A stretch of DNA of 31,038 bases. Source: Rhodobiaceae bacterium (GTDB lineage Bacteria; Pseudomonadota; Alphaproteobacteria; Rhizobiales; Tepidamorphaceae). Where the stretch lies: the NCBI GenBank assembly GCA_020637895.1, contig JACKJP010000013.1, positions 1 through 31,038 on the forward strand, written 5' to 3'. The notes beneath the pieces were generated by a model that ran no database searches, had not been told where the DNA came from, and saw only the letters and a program-made list of their open reading frames with translations. Each line of letters opens with the position of its first letter. The first letter of the stretch is position 1. A program made the position numbers and the translations under genes. Positions 1-7,562 of this stretch are shown here, in pieces.

Positions 1-114
1 TTCCTTCATGGGCGCTCTCTTGCCCAGCAGCTTTTCCCAGCCAAATAGCCTTGCTGCAAGCGTGGCAAGGCCGAAAGCGACGGCAGCGAGTCCGAGAACA
101 AGATCGAATGTCAC
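1..114 (-). CDS. Small membrane protein, N-terminal part (runs off window)
   Basis: A minus-strand reading frame opens with GTG at 114-112 and stays open to the window edge, giving 38 codons. A purine-rich ribosome-binding stretch (AGGGGAAGG on the minus strand) lies directly before the GTG. The first roughly 22 residues are hydrophobic (Leu, Ala, Val, Gly, Phe), fitting one membrane-spanning helix. A basic stretch (WEKLLGKRAPMKE) follows, which would be cytoplasmic by the positive-inside rule. I do not recognise the family. Small one- or two-helix membrane proteins of this kind are common in alphaproteobacteria. It is transcribed away from the SOS-type promoter at 220-248. The gene could instead start at an upstream TTG. 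Confidence 0.5.
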   Translation of the reverse strand, partial: MTFDLVLGLAAVAFGLATLAARLFGWEKLLGKRAPMKE

Positions 115-219
115 GCCTTCCCCTTTGCTTTCCAATTTGAGTACGAACCAACAGGCGTCGGTGCACGCGAAACGGCGAGTTTTGATAGCAGTGGCATTGA
201 TGGCAAGAAATTGCGGTGC

Positions 220-248
220 TTGACAGAGAGAACAAAACATGAACATTT
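220..248 (+). promoter_or_regulatory. Probable SOS promoter of the 29-codon ORF
   Basis: A perfect -35 hexamer TTGACA sits at 220-225. The -10 is weak: AACATT or ACATTT at 242-248, after 16-17 bases. The LexA-type box at 230-244 fills the spacer, so a bound repressor would block RNA polymerase. Predicted transcription would start near 255, a short distance before the ATG at 278. The lexA gene in this window has the same layout. The -35 is strong evidence; the -10 is not. Confidence 0.55.
230..244 (+). promoter_or_regulatory. LexA operator (SOS box), GAAC-N7-GAAC
   Basis: The sequence reads GAAC AAAACAT GAAC, a perfect 4-7-4 direct repeat (GTTC-N7-GTTC on the other strand). This is the established LexA recognition motif of alphaproteobacteria such as Rhodobacter, Sinorhizobium and Caulobacter. 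The same motif occurs before lexA at 23469-23483, which gives an internal control for the consensus in this genome. The spacer is A/T-rich in both. The box lies 33 bases before the ATG of the small ORF at 278. Confidence 0.75.
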
Positions 249-277
249 GTCATCTCCAACAACGAGAGGTGATTGTC

Positions 278-367
278 ATGCGTTTCGAATTTGCCGACTT
301 TGCCGGGCTTTTTTCGGTCCTGATCTTTTCAGCGGCAGCCATGTGCTGGCTTTCAACCGGGGTGTGA
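278..367 (+). CDS. 29-residue SOS-controlled membrane peptide, SidA-like candidate
   Basis: The frame runs ATG (278) to TGA (365-367), 29 codons. A good ribosome-binding site, GAGAGGTGA at 264-272, is 5-6 bases before the ATG. The peptide starts MRFEFADF and then has an almost uninterrupted hydrophobic stretch over residues 8-25, including Trp24, ending LSTGV. This suggests a single inner-membrane helix with almost no soluble part. A LexA box and promoter lie directly upstream. Caulobacter SidA is also a 29-residue, LexA-repressed inner-membrane peptide; it stops division after DNA damage by acting on FtsW/FtsN. Size, topology and control match, but I cannot confirm sequence homology, and single-helix peptides carry little signal. 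A GTG at 269 could give 32 residues. dnaE follows 94 bases later with no convincing terminator between. Confidence 0.6.
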   Translation: MRFEFADFAGLFSVLIFSAAAMCWLSTGV

Positions 368-461
368 TTGTCGGGGAAGGCTTGCAGTCTCTGCATGGGC
401 TTTGGCCGGGAATCGGGTGATGATGGGGTAAGCCTGTTTATGCCTCTGAAAGGGAAAGCCC

Positions 462-3400
462 GTGGCCGCCGGCGCTCCGCCATTCATTCATCTGCGAAGC
501 CACTCCGCCTATTCGCTGCTTGAAGGCGCCATTCCGCTTGGCAAGCTGATCGGTCTTGCTACCCGCAACGACATGCCGGCGCTCGGCCTGACCGATCGCA
601 ACAATCTGTTCGGAGCGCTGGAATTTTCAGAGAAGGCCGCTGGCGCCGGCCTTCAGCCGCTGATCGGTGTCACCGTTTCCATGGCGCCGTTGCATCCTGC
701 AGCCGCGCAGCGTCCCGGTGATCGTCTTCCCAGTATTGTTCTGCTAGCCAAGGATGAGGCGGGCTACGGCAATTTGCTGCGACTGGTCAGCCATGCCCAT
801 TTGAGCAGCGACGGGACGGGCGCACCCTGTCTTTCATACGATACGCTGGAAACGTCGAGCGGGGGGCTGATTGCGCTCTCCGGCGGCCTCGATGGACCGA
901 TCGACGCGGCGCTTGCTCTTGGCGACGAGAGCACGGCGAAAGATCTGACAGACAGGCTGGCGGGTATCTTCGGCGACCGCTTCTATATCGAGCTTCAGCG
1001 CCACGGTCTTGAAGTTCAGAAGCGCGTCGAACCGGCGCTTCTTCATATCGCTTATGGCAAGGGGCTGCCGATCGTGGCGACGAACCAGCCTTATTTCGCA
1101 GCGGCCGAGGATCACGAGGCTCATGACGCGCTGATCGCGATTGCCGAGGGCAAGGCGGTCGCCGATCCAGATCGGCGGCAACTCTCGCCGGAACACTGGT
1201 TCAAGCCCGGCGAGGTGATGACGAAGCTTTTCGCCGATTTGCCCGAGGCCATCGAAAATACGGTCGAGATCGCCCGGCGCTCGGCATACCGGCCGTTGAG
1301 CCGCGCGCCGATCCTTCCGCGGTTTTTGGGCGAGGGGGACGGTGACGAACTCAGCGAATTGCGGCGACAGGCCGAGGATGGGCTCGCCCAAAGGCTCGCG
1401 GCGCACGGCCTTGCGCCCGGTATGGACGAAGCGGGCTACAGCGAGCGGCTGGCTTTCGAGATCGATGTCATTGGCCGGATGCAGTATCCCGGCTACTTCC
1501 TGATCGTTTCCGATTTCATCAAATGGGCGAAGTCTCGCGGCATTCCGGTCGGGCCGGGACGCGGATCGGGCGCCGGCTCGCTTGTTGCCTGGGCGTTGAC
1601 GATCACCGACCTCGACCCGCTCCGGTTCAATCTGCTCTTCGAACGGTTCCTCAATCCAGAACGCGTTTCGATGCCGGACTTCGATATCGACTTCTGCCCG
1701 ACCGGCCGTGACGATGTGATCCGCTATGTGCAGGAGCGTTATGGCCGCGATCGCGTGGCGCAGATCATCACCTTCGGTACGCTGCAGGCGCGGGCCGTCG
1801 TGCGCGACGTCGCCCGTGTGCTGGGCGTTTCCTACGGCCAGGCCGATCAACTCTCCAAGATGATCCCGGCCAATCCGGCCAATCCGGTCACGTTGGCCGA
1901 AGCTATCGACGGTGAGCCGCGGCTGAAAGAAGCCCGCGACGGCGATCCGACGATCAAGCGGTTGCTCGATACGGCCCTGAAGCTGGAAGGGCTTTACAGG
2001 CACGCTTCCACGCATGCGGCCGGCATCGTGATAGGCGATCGCGATCTGACCGAGCTCGTGCCGCTGTACAAGGATCCGCGTTCGGACATGCCGGCCAGCC
2101 AGTTCAATATGAAATGGGTGGAAGCTGCAGGCCTCGTCAAATTCGACTTTCTCGGCCTGAAGACGCTGACGGTCATCGAACTGACAGCAAAGCTGCTGCG
2201 CGAGCGTGGCGTCGACGTCGATATCAGCGCATTGCCGCTCGATGACGCCAGGACCTACGAGATGCTCTCGCGGGCCGAGACGATGGGCATCTTCCAGCTG
2301 GAATCGGGGGGCATGCGCAACTCGATCCTCGGGATGAAGCCTGACCGCTTCGAGGACATCATCGCGCTCGTCGCGCTCTATCGTCCGGGACCAATGGCAA
2401 ATATCCCGGTCTACAATGAGCGGAAGCATGGCCGCGCCGCGCCCGACTATGTCCATCCGCTTGTCGAGCCCATCCTGAAGGAAACCTTCGGCGTCATCAT
2501 CTACCAGGAACAGGTGATGCAGATCGCACAGGAACTCGCGGGCTATTCGCTCGGTGAAGCCGATCTGCTGCGCCGCGCGATGGGGAAGAAGATCGCTTCC
2601 GAAATGGCCAAGATGCGCCCGCGTTTCGTTACCGGCGCAGCCGACAGAGGGATCGGCGAGACGAAGGCGAACGAAATCTTCGATCTTCTGGCCAAATTCG
2701 CGGACTACGGCTTCAACAAGTCGCATGCGGCCGCATACGCGCTGGTCGCCTACCAGACGGCATGGCTGAAGGCGAACCACCCGGTGGAGTTTTTCGCCGC
2801 CTCGATGACGGTCGATATGGGCAATACGGCAAAGCTCGACGAATTTCGCCGTGAAGCCCGGCGTATGGGCGTAAATGTCCGCGCCCCGTCGGTGAACAGT
2901 TCCGGCGTCGAATTTATCGTCCGTGACGGCGAGATCCACTATTCGCTTGCGGCGCTGCGCAATGTTGGCAAGCACACGGTCGAGCGTATCGTCCAGGCGC
3001 GCGGCGACAGGCCCTTCCGCTCCCTTGCCGATTTCGCCGCTCGTGTCGGCGCACAGGCGCTGAACCGGCGGGCGCTTGAAAGCCTCGCAGCAGCCGGCGC
3101 GTTCGACGAACTGACGGGCAGCCGGGCGCAGGCGCATGCAGCGGCAGAAAGCATCCTCGCGGTCGCATCGCGCACCGAGCAGGACAGGATCAGCGGCCAG
3201 TCCGACATGTTCGGTGGTGGCGACCAGACCCCCTCCATGCCGTTGCCTGTCGTCGCCGAATGGCATCCGGCGGATCGCCTCAAGGCCGAGTTCGAGGCAG
3301 TGGGTTCATTTATCTCCGGCCATCCTCTCGACGACTATGCCGTGACCCTGAAGCGACTGCGCGTTGAAACGATCGCGGATTTCAATGAGGCAATGGAGGA

Positions 3401-3887
3401 CGGCGTGTCTGCCGCGCGGCTCGCCGGAATCGTCGTGTCGAAGACCGAACGCCGCACCCGGACGGGCAGCCGGGTCGGTATCATCGGCCTGTCGGACCCG
3501 ACAGGCCAGGTCGAGGCCGTGGCATTTTCTGAAATGCTCTCGGAAAACCGGGCCTTGTTCGAGCCCGGCCAGCTTATTGTCGCAACTGTCAGCGTCGATG
3601 CGTCCGGGGATCTGAAACGAATCCGTATACAGGACGTTGATGCGTTGAATGAATTGGCGGCTTCAACACCCCAGAAACTAACGGTATTTGTCCGTGATAC
3701 AGAGCCGTTGCCATCGATCGTGAATCGCCTCAAGCCTCGCGGTGCGGCGTCGGTGTCGCTCGTCGTTCTGCTCGGCGAAGAACGTTGCGAGGTCGAATTC
3801 GCCCTCAAGGGCCGTTTTGCCGTCGATCCTCATGTTGCCGCTGCGATGCGCTCCATCCCTGGAGTCGTTGAGGTTGATTACGCCTAG
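462..3887 (+). CDS. dnaE: DNA polymerase III alpha subunit (replicative DnaE1)
   Basis: This is the catalytic subunit of the chromosomal replicase, 1141 residues (family about 1150). The N-terminal PHP domain opens with HLRSHSAYSLLEG (His10, His14). The polymerase catalytic motif PDFDIDF is at 405-411 (Asp408, Asp410), and the third aspartate is Asp562 in VKFDFLGL. A beta-clamp-binding motif QSDMF lies at 913-917, followed by a C-terminal OB fold (about 970-1050). The start is GTG at 462, with AAAGGGAA at 449-456 as ribosome-binding site; the nearby ATG at 440 is out of frame. The N-terminal motif, length and absence of imuA/imuB neighbours mark it as DnaE1, not the mutagenic DnaE2. Its promoter may be the SOS promoter at 220-248 or a site I cannot see. 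Confidence 0.97.
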   Translation: MAAGAPPFIHLRSHSAYSLLEGAIPLGKLIGLATRNDMPALGLTDRNNLFGALEFSEKAAGAGLQPLIGVTVSMAPLHPAAAQRPGDRLPSIVLLAKDEAGYGNLLRLVSHAHLSSDGTGAPCLSYDTLETSSGGLIALSGGLDGPIDAALALGDESTAKDLTDRLAGIFGDRFYIELQRHGLEVQKRVEPALLHIAYGKGLPIVATNQPYFAAAEDHEAHDALIAIAEGKAVADPDRRQLSPEHWFKPGEVMTKLFADLPEAIENTVEIARRSAYRPLSRAPILPRFLGEGDGDELSELRRQAEDGLAQRLAAHGLAPGMDEAGYSERLAFEIDVIGRMQYPGYFLIVSDFIKWAKSRGIPVGPGRGSGAGSLVAWALTITDLDPLRFNLLFERFLNPERVSMPDFDIDFCPTGRDDVIRYVQERYGRDRVAQIITFGTLQARAVVRDVARVLGVSYGQADQLSKMIPANPANPVTLAEAIDGEPRLKEARDGDPTIKRLLDTALKLEGLYRHASTHAAGIVIGDRDLTELVPLYKDPRSDMPASQFNMKWVEAAGLVKFDFLGLKTLTVIELTAKLLRERGVDVDISALPLDDARTYEMLSRAETMGIFQLESGGMRNSILGMKPDRFEDIIALVALYRPGPMANIPVYNERKHGRAAPDYVHPLVEPILKETFGVIIYQEQVMQIAQELAGYSLGEADLLRRAMGKKIASEMAKMRPRFVTGAADRGIGETKANEIFDLLAKFADYGFNKSHAAAYALVAYQTAWLKANHPVEFFAASMTVDMGNTAKLDEFRREARRMGVNVRAPSVNSSGVEFIVRDGEIHYSLAALRNVGKHTVERIVQARGDRPFRSLADFAARVGAQALNRRALESLAAAGAFDELTGSRAQAHAAAESILAVASRTEQDRISGQSDMFGGGDQTPSMPLPVVAEWHPADRLKAEFEAVGSFISGHPLDDYAVTLKRLRVETIADFNEAMEDGVSAARLAGIVVSKTERRTRTGSRVGIIGLSDPTGQVEAVAFSEMLSENRALFEPGQLIVATVSVDASGDLKRIRIQDVDALNELAASTPQKLTVFVRDTEPLPSIVNRLKPRGAASVSLVVLLGEERCEVEFALKGRFAVDPHVAAAMRSIPGVVEVDYA

Positions 3888-3926
3888 AACCTGAGCGAAC
3901 GGCGAAAACACGCCGCAACTCAAAGC

Positions 3927-3955
3927 TTGCGCCTTGATGCAACTCTCCCTATAAG
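3927..3955 (+). promoter_or_regulatory. Candidate sigma-70 promoter for the rpsB operon
   Basis: TTGCGC (3927-3932) and TATAAG (3950-3955) are separated by exactly 17 bases in the dnaE-rpsB gap. The -10 is close to consensus and the -35 has the TTG core typical of alphaproteobacterial promoters. A transcript would start near 3962 and carry a leader of about 110 bases before rpsB. Confidence 0.5.
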
Positions 3956-3981
3956 GCCGCCATCACACACGCGGGCCAAAG

Positions 3982-3999
3982 GCGGAACATCCATTCCGC
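3982..3999 (+). other. Hairpin in rpsB leader
   Basis: GCGGAA (3982-3987) and TTCCGC (3994-3999) pair perfectly around a 6-base loop, in the predicted leader of rpsB. S2 operons are autoregulated through their leader in several bacteria, so this could be part of a protein-binding structure. That role is inference. Confidence 0.35.
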
Positions 4000-4071
4000 T
4001 CCGGTGTCGGATCAGCTTGCTGGCCGTCATATCCCGCGGAGGACAAACCGGAAAACAGGAGTGACGGAAGC

Positions 4072-5127
4072 ATGGCTCTTCCCGATTTCACTATGCGTCA
4101 GTTGCTGGAAGCAGGCGCGCACTTTGGTCATCAGACCCACCGCTGGAACCCGAAGATGGGCAAGTTCATCTACGGCCAGCGCAACAATATCCATATCATC
4201 GATCTTTCGCAGACGGTGCCGCTCCTGCATCAGGCGCTCAAGGCCGTCAGCGATACGGTTGCCGGTGGCGGCCGCGTGCTCTTCGTCGGCACCAAGCGCC
4301 AGGCGACGGATATTGTCGCGGATGCGGCCAAGCGCTGCGCTCAGTATTATGTCAACGCGCGCTGGCTCGGCGGCACGCTGACCAACTGGAAGACGATCTC
4401 TCATTCCATCAACCGGCTTCGCAAGCTGGAGGAGATGCTGGCGGGTGAGGCCATGGGCCTTACCAAGAAGGAACGCCTTCAGCTGACCCGCGAGCGCGAC
4501 AAGCTGGAAACCGCGCTTGGCGGCATCAAGGACATGGGCGGCCAGCCGGACATGATCTTTGTGATCGATACCAACAAGGAGCAGATCGCGATCCGCGAGG
4601 CTCACCGCCTGAATATCCCGGTCGCCGCGGTCCTCGACTCCAACTGCGATCCGGAAGGCATCGATTTCCCAGTCCCCGGCAATGACGACGCAGGACGCTC
4701 GATCGCTTTCTTCTGCGACATGATCGCCCGCGCTGCGCTTGATGGCATTGAGCGCACGCAGGGTGCGGCCATTGGCGATGCCGGTGCGCTGGTCAATCCG
4801 ATGACCGAGCCGGCGCTGGACAGCGCAGCCGCCGCGCCGCAGACCGCGCCGGTTGATGCAGATTCGGCAAGCGACGCGATCGTCTTCCCGCCGTTTGAGC
4901 GTCTCGATGCACCGCGCGGTGCGCCCGACGATCTGAAGAAGCTGCAGGGTGTTGGCCCCGCGCTCGAGCAGAAGCTCAACGATCTGGGTATCTTCCACTT
5001 CTGGCAGGTCGCCGGGTTCTCTGGCGATGACATTGCCAGGATCGATGACGAACTGAGCTTCAAGGGTCGTATCGAGCGCGACAACTGGGTCGAGCAGGCC
5101 CGCTCGCTGGTCGATCAGGCGGTCTGA
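4072..5127 (+). CDS. rpsB: 30S ribosomal protein S2 with C-terminal HhH-like extension
   Basis: S2 of the small ribosomal subunit. The N-terminus (LEAGAHFGHQTHRWNPKM) and the core to about residue 230 (ARWLGGTLTNW, IDTNKEQIAIREA) are canonical. The protein is 351 residues against about 240-260 usually. A low-complexity Ala/Pro/Asp linker (about 233-285) leads to a 66-residue folded-looking module (286-351) that begins DDLKKLQGVGPALEQKL. This module resembles the helix-hairpin-helix-type segment found at the C-terminus of some alphaproteobacterial proteins such as NuoE and L21. A ribosome-binding site AGGAG is at 4057-4061. rpsB heads the translation and envelope cluster and is followed by tsf after 106 bases. 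Confidence 0.96.
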   Translation: MALPDFTMRQLLEAGAHFGHQTHRWNPKMGKFIYGQRNNIHIIDLSQTVPLLHQALKAVSDTVAGGGRVLFVGTKRQATDIVADAAKRCAQYYVNARWLGGTLTNWKTISHSINRLRKLEEMLAGEAMGLTKKERLQLTRERDKLETALGGIKDMGGQPDMIFVIDTNKEQIAIREAHRLNIPVAAVLDSNCDPEGIDFPVPGNDDAGRSIAFFCDMIARAALDGIERTQGAAIGDAGALVNPMTEPALDSAAAAPQTAPVDADSASDAIVFPPFERLDAPRGAPDDLKKLQGVGPALEQKLNDLGIFHFWQVAGFSGDDIARIDDELSFKGRIERDNWVEQARSLVDQAV

Positions 5128-5145
5128 CCCGCCGACCCGCACTTC

Positions 5146-5179
5146 GTTGCCACCCTCGTGTCATGCGCGGGTGGCAAAC
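5146..5179 (+). terminator. Hairpin between rpsB and tsf (attenuator-like)
   Basis: GTTGCCACCC (5146-5155) pairs with GGGTGGCAAAC (5169-5179) over 10 base pairs with one bulged A and a 13-base loop. Only a weak T-rich stretch follows (GCTTTGTTT). It could be a partial terminator or an RNA-processing/stability element that lowers tsf relative to rpsB. A full stop is unlikely because tsf has no obvious promoter of its own. Confidence 0.5.
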
Positions 5180-5233
5180 GCTTTGTTTCATGGCCGGATT
5201 TCGATTCGGGCAACGATTTGACTGGAGAAAGAC

Positions 5234-6157
5234 ATGACGATCTCGGCGGCGATGGTGAAGGAGCTGCGCGACAAGACGGGCGCCGGCATGATGGACTGCA
5301 AGTCCGCGCTGAATGAGACGAGCGGCGACATGGAAGCCGCGGTAGACTGGCTTCGTGCCAAGGGCCTTGCCAAGGCCGCGAAAAAGGCTGGCCGTGTCGC
5401 GGCCGAGGGCCTGATCGCGGTTGCTGGCGAGGGCACCACTGCAGTTGTGGTGGAAGTGAATTCGGAAACGGATTTCGTTGCGCGCAACGAGCAGTTCCAG
5501 GAAACGGCCCGCAAGATTGCTGAAACGGCGCTTGCCAGCGGCGGCAATTATGACGCGCTGCTGAAGGCCAAGTTCCCCGGGACCAGTGAATCCGTGGAAG
5601 ACCACGTTAAGGAACTCGTCGGCACGATCGGCGAGAATCTGAATGTGCGGCGCAGTGCCGGCCTTTCGGTCGGGCAGGGTGCGGTCGCATCCTACGTTCA
5701 CAATCAGGTCGTGCCGGGCCTCGGCAAGATCGGTGTGCTGGTGGCCGTGGAGTCGTCAGGCGATGCGGCGAAAGTCGCGGAATTCGGCCGTCAGGTCGCG
5801 ATGCATGTCGCGGCGACCGCGCCGCTGGCAACGACCTCCGATGAAGTTGATCCTGACGTGGTCGAGCGCGAGCGCGCTGTTCTCGTTGAGCAGGCCCGCG
5901 AATCCGGTAAGCCGGAAGAGATCATCGGCAAGATGGTCGAAGGCCGTATCCGCAAGTTCTACGAAGAAGTCGTGCTGCTGAGCCAGGCCTTCGTCGTGAA
6001 CCCCGACGTCACGGTCGGCGGTGCGGCAAAGGAACTTGAAAAGCAGATCGGCGCACCGGTTGCGGTCAAGGGCTTTGTTCGTTTCGCTCTCGGTGAGGGC
6101 ATCGAAAAGGAAGAATCGGATTTCGCTGCGGAAGTGCAGGCAGCGGCCGGCAACTGA
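5234..6157 (+). CDS. tsf: Translation elongation factor Ts
   Basis: EF-Ts regenerates EF-Tu-GTP by displacing GDP. The 307 residues match the family (about 280-310). The N-terminal UBA-like domain carries VKELRDKTGAGMMDCKSAL (about 8-26). The TDFVARN motif at residues 79-85 is the core that inserts near the Mg/GDP site of EF-Tu, and two dimerisation-type repeats fill the rest. GGAGAAAG lies just before the ATG. It is paired with rpsB as in most bacteria and is followed by pyrH after 10 bases. Confidence 0.97.
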   Translation: MTISAAMVKELRDKTGAGMMDCKSALNETSGDMEAAVDWLRAKGLAKAAKKAGRVAAEGLIAVAGEGTTAVVVEVNSETDFVARNEQFQETARKIAETALASGGNYDALLKAKFPGTSESVEDHVKELVGTIGENLNVRRSAGLSVGQGAVASYVHNQVVPGLGKIGVLVAVESSGDAAKVAEFGRQVAMHVAATAPLATTSDEVDPDVVERERAVLVEQARESGKPEEIIGKMVEGRIRKFYEEVVLLSQAFVVNPDVTVGGAAKELEKQIGAPVAVKGFVRFALGEGIEKEESDFAAEVQAAAGN

Positions 6158-6167
6158 GGTTTTCGTC

Positions 6168-6887
6168 ATGACGGGGCCGACCTACAAGCGGGTGCTGATC
6201 AAGGTTTCGGGTGAAGCCTTGATGGGCACTGCGGCTTACGGCCTCGACATGCCGACAGTCGGCGCGATCGCCGCCGAAATCGTTGCCGTCCGGAAGGCCG
6301 GCATCGACGTCGCCATCGTGGTTGGCGCCGGCAATATTTTCAGGGGACTTTCCGAAGCGGCCAAGGGGCTGGATCGTGCCGAGGCGGACTATCTCGGCAT
6401 GATGGCCACCGTCATGAATGGCGTCGCCCTGTCGGCAGCGATCACCGAAAAGGGATGCGATTCGGTGGTGTTGTCGGGCCTTGAGGTGCCGCAGGTCTGC
6501 GAGAGTTACACGCTGCGGGGCGCACGGGCGCACATGGCAGCGGGCCGCGTCGTTGTCTTCGCCGGCGGCACCGGCAATCCCTTCTTCACAACGGATACCG
6601 CCTCGGCGCTGCGAGCGGCCGAAATGGGCTGCGACGCACTCTTGAAGGCAACGCAGGTCGACGGCGTCTATTCCGCTGACCCCAAGAAGGTGCCCGACGC
6701 AAGACGTTACGATGCGCTGAGCTTTTCCCAGGTTCTTGGCGACAACCTTGCCGTCATGGATGGCGCCGCCATTGCCCTTTGCCGCGACAATGGAATTCCG
6801 ATTATTGTATGTTCGATTGCCGAACGCGGCGGATTGGCGAATGTGCTGTCCGGCGGCGGGAAGGCGACCATCATCTCCGGCGACTGA
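6168..6887 (+). CDS. pyrH: Uridylate kinase (UMP kinase)
   Basis: The enzyme makes UDP from UMP and ATP in pyrimidine nucleotide synthesis (hexameric bacterial type, amino-acid kinase fold). The 239 residues fit the family. LIKVSGEALMG (10-20) is the nucleotide-binding N-terminus. NIFRG, GNPFFTTDTAS and KATQVDGVYSADPKK are typical of PyrH. The ATG at 6168 follows GAGG at 6156-6159 and gives the expected MTGPTYKRVLIKVSG start; the open frame further upstream overlaps tsf and is not used. It lies between tsf and frr as in most bacteria. Confidence 0.97.
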   Translation: MTGPTYKRVLIKVSGEALMGTAAYGLDMPTVGAIAAEIVAVRKAGIDVAIVVGAGNIFRGLSEAAKGLDRAEADYLGMMATVMNGVALSAAITEKGCDSVVLSGLEVPQVCESYTLRGARAHMAAGRVVVFAGGTGNPFFTTDTASALRAAEMGCDALLKATQVDGVYSADPKKVPDARRYDALSFSQVLGDNLAVMDGAAIALCRDNGIPIIVCSIAERGGLANVLSGGGKATIISGD

Positions 6888-6907
6888 CCCGGGGATTATT
6901 CTTTTTT
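6874..6907 (+). terminator. Candidate intrinsic terminator at the end of pyrH
   Basis: TCTCCGG (6874-6880) pairs with CCGGGGA (6889-6895) over 7 base pairs (one G-U) around an 8-base loop, followed by TTATTCTTTTTT (6896-6907). The T-rich tail makes it terminator-like. It overlaps the pyrH stop codon. Because frr follows 76 bases after pyrH, it may act as a partial terminator or attenuator within the operon. Confidence 0.5.
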
Positions 6908-6963
6908 GCAGGTAACGCCCGCGCGATGCCTGCCCTGATTTTACCGGCGGGAGGAACTGCACA

Positions 6964-7524
6964 ATGAGCGACGCGATCGATCTCGGCGATATAGAGCGCC
7001 GAATGCAGGGCGCGTTGAGCGTGCTGAAAACGGAATTCGGCGGATTGCGGACGGGACGCGCCTCCGCATCGCTGCTGGAGCCGGTGACGGTGGAAGCCTA
7101 TGGCTCGCAGATGCCGCTCAATCAGGTCGCGACGGTCAGCGTCCCTGAAGCACGCATGATCTCTGTCCAGGTATGGGACCGTTCGATGGTCGACGCGGTA
7201 GACAAGGCCATCCGCGAGGCCAATCTTGGCCTGAACCCGGTCGTCGAGGGGCAGCTCATGCGCATTCCGATCCCGGAACTGAATGCAGAGCGCCGCCAGG
7301 AACTGGTGAAGGTCGCTCACAAATACTCCGAGCAGGCGCGTGTTGCCGTTCGCCATGTACGTCGCGACGGGCTCGAGCTGATCAAGAAGATGGAAAAAGA
7401 CAAGGAAATCGGTGAGGATGACGGCCGCGCGCTGGGCGACAAGGTCCAGAAGCTGACGGACAAGTATGTCAGCGAGGTGGATGCGTCTCTTGCCGCGAAG
7501 GAGAAGGAAATCCTTCAGGTCTGA
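6964..7524 (+). CDS. frr: Ribosome recycling factor
   Basis: RRF splits the post-termination ribosome together with EF-G. The 186 residues match the family length (about 185). The N-terminus (IERRMQGALSVLKTEFGGLRTGRASASLLEPV) and the C-terminal helix (YVSEVDASLAAKEKEIL) are characteristic, with coiled-coil helices in domain I on both sides of the small beta domain (residues about 30-105). GGGAGGA precedes the ATG. It follows pyrH and precedes uppS by 38 bases, the usual order. Confidence 0.97.
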   Translation: MSDAIDLGDIERRMQGALSVLKTEFGGLRTGRASASLLEPVTVEAYGSQMPLNQVATVSVPEARMISVQVWDRSMVDAVDKAIREANLGLNPVVEGQLMRIPIPELNAERRQELVKVAHKYSEQARVAVRHVRRDGLELIKKMEKDKEIGEDDGRALGDKVQKLTDKYVSEVDASLAAKEKEILQV

Positions 7525-7562
7525 CACGCATTCTTGCCCGTCCTGTCGGGCAAGGGGGTTCG

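Noticed and set aside
834..3266. 810-codon open frame on the minus strand inside dnaE
   Set aside because: It is antisense to a fully conserved DnaE, has no recognisable domain, and its composition (Arg, Asp, Val, Ile-rich) is that of a shadow frame in high-GC DNA.
462..3887. DnaE2/ImuC identity for the polymerase, suggested by the nearby SOS box
   Set aside because: The N-terminus (HLRSHSAYSLLEG), the length and the internal clamp motif are those of replicative DnaE1, and imuA/imuB are not adjacent.
3900..3915. CGGCG-AAAACA-CGCCG hairpin after dnaE as a terminator
   Set aside because: Stem of only 5 base pairs and no T-run; not enough to call.
4027..5142. 371-codon minus-strand open frame opposite rpsB
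   Set aside because: Shadow frame of rpsB, with no motif and no ribosome-binding site.
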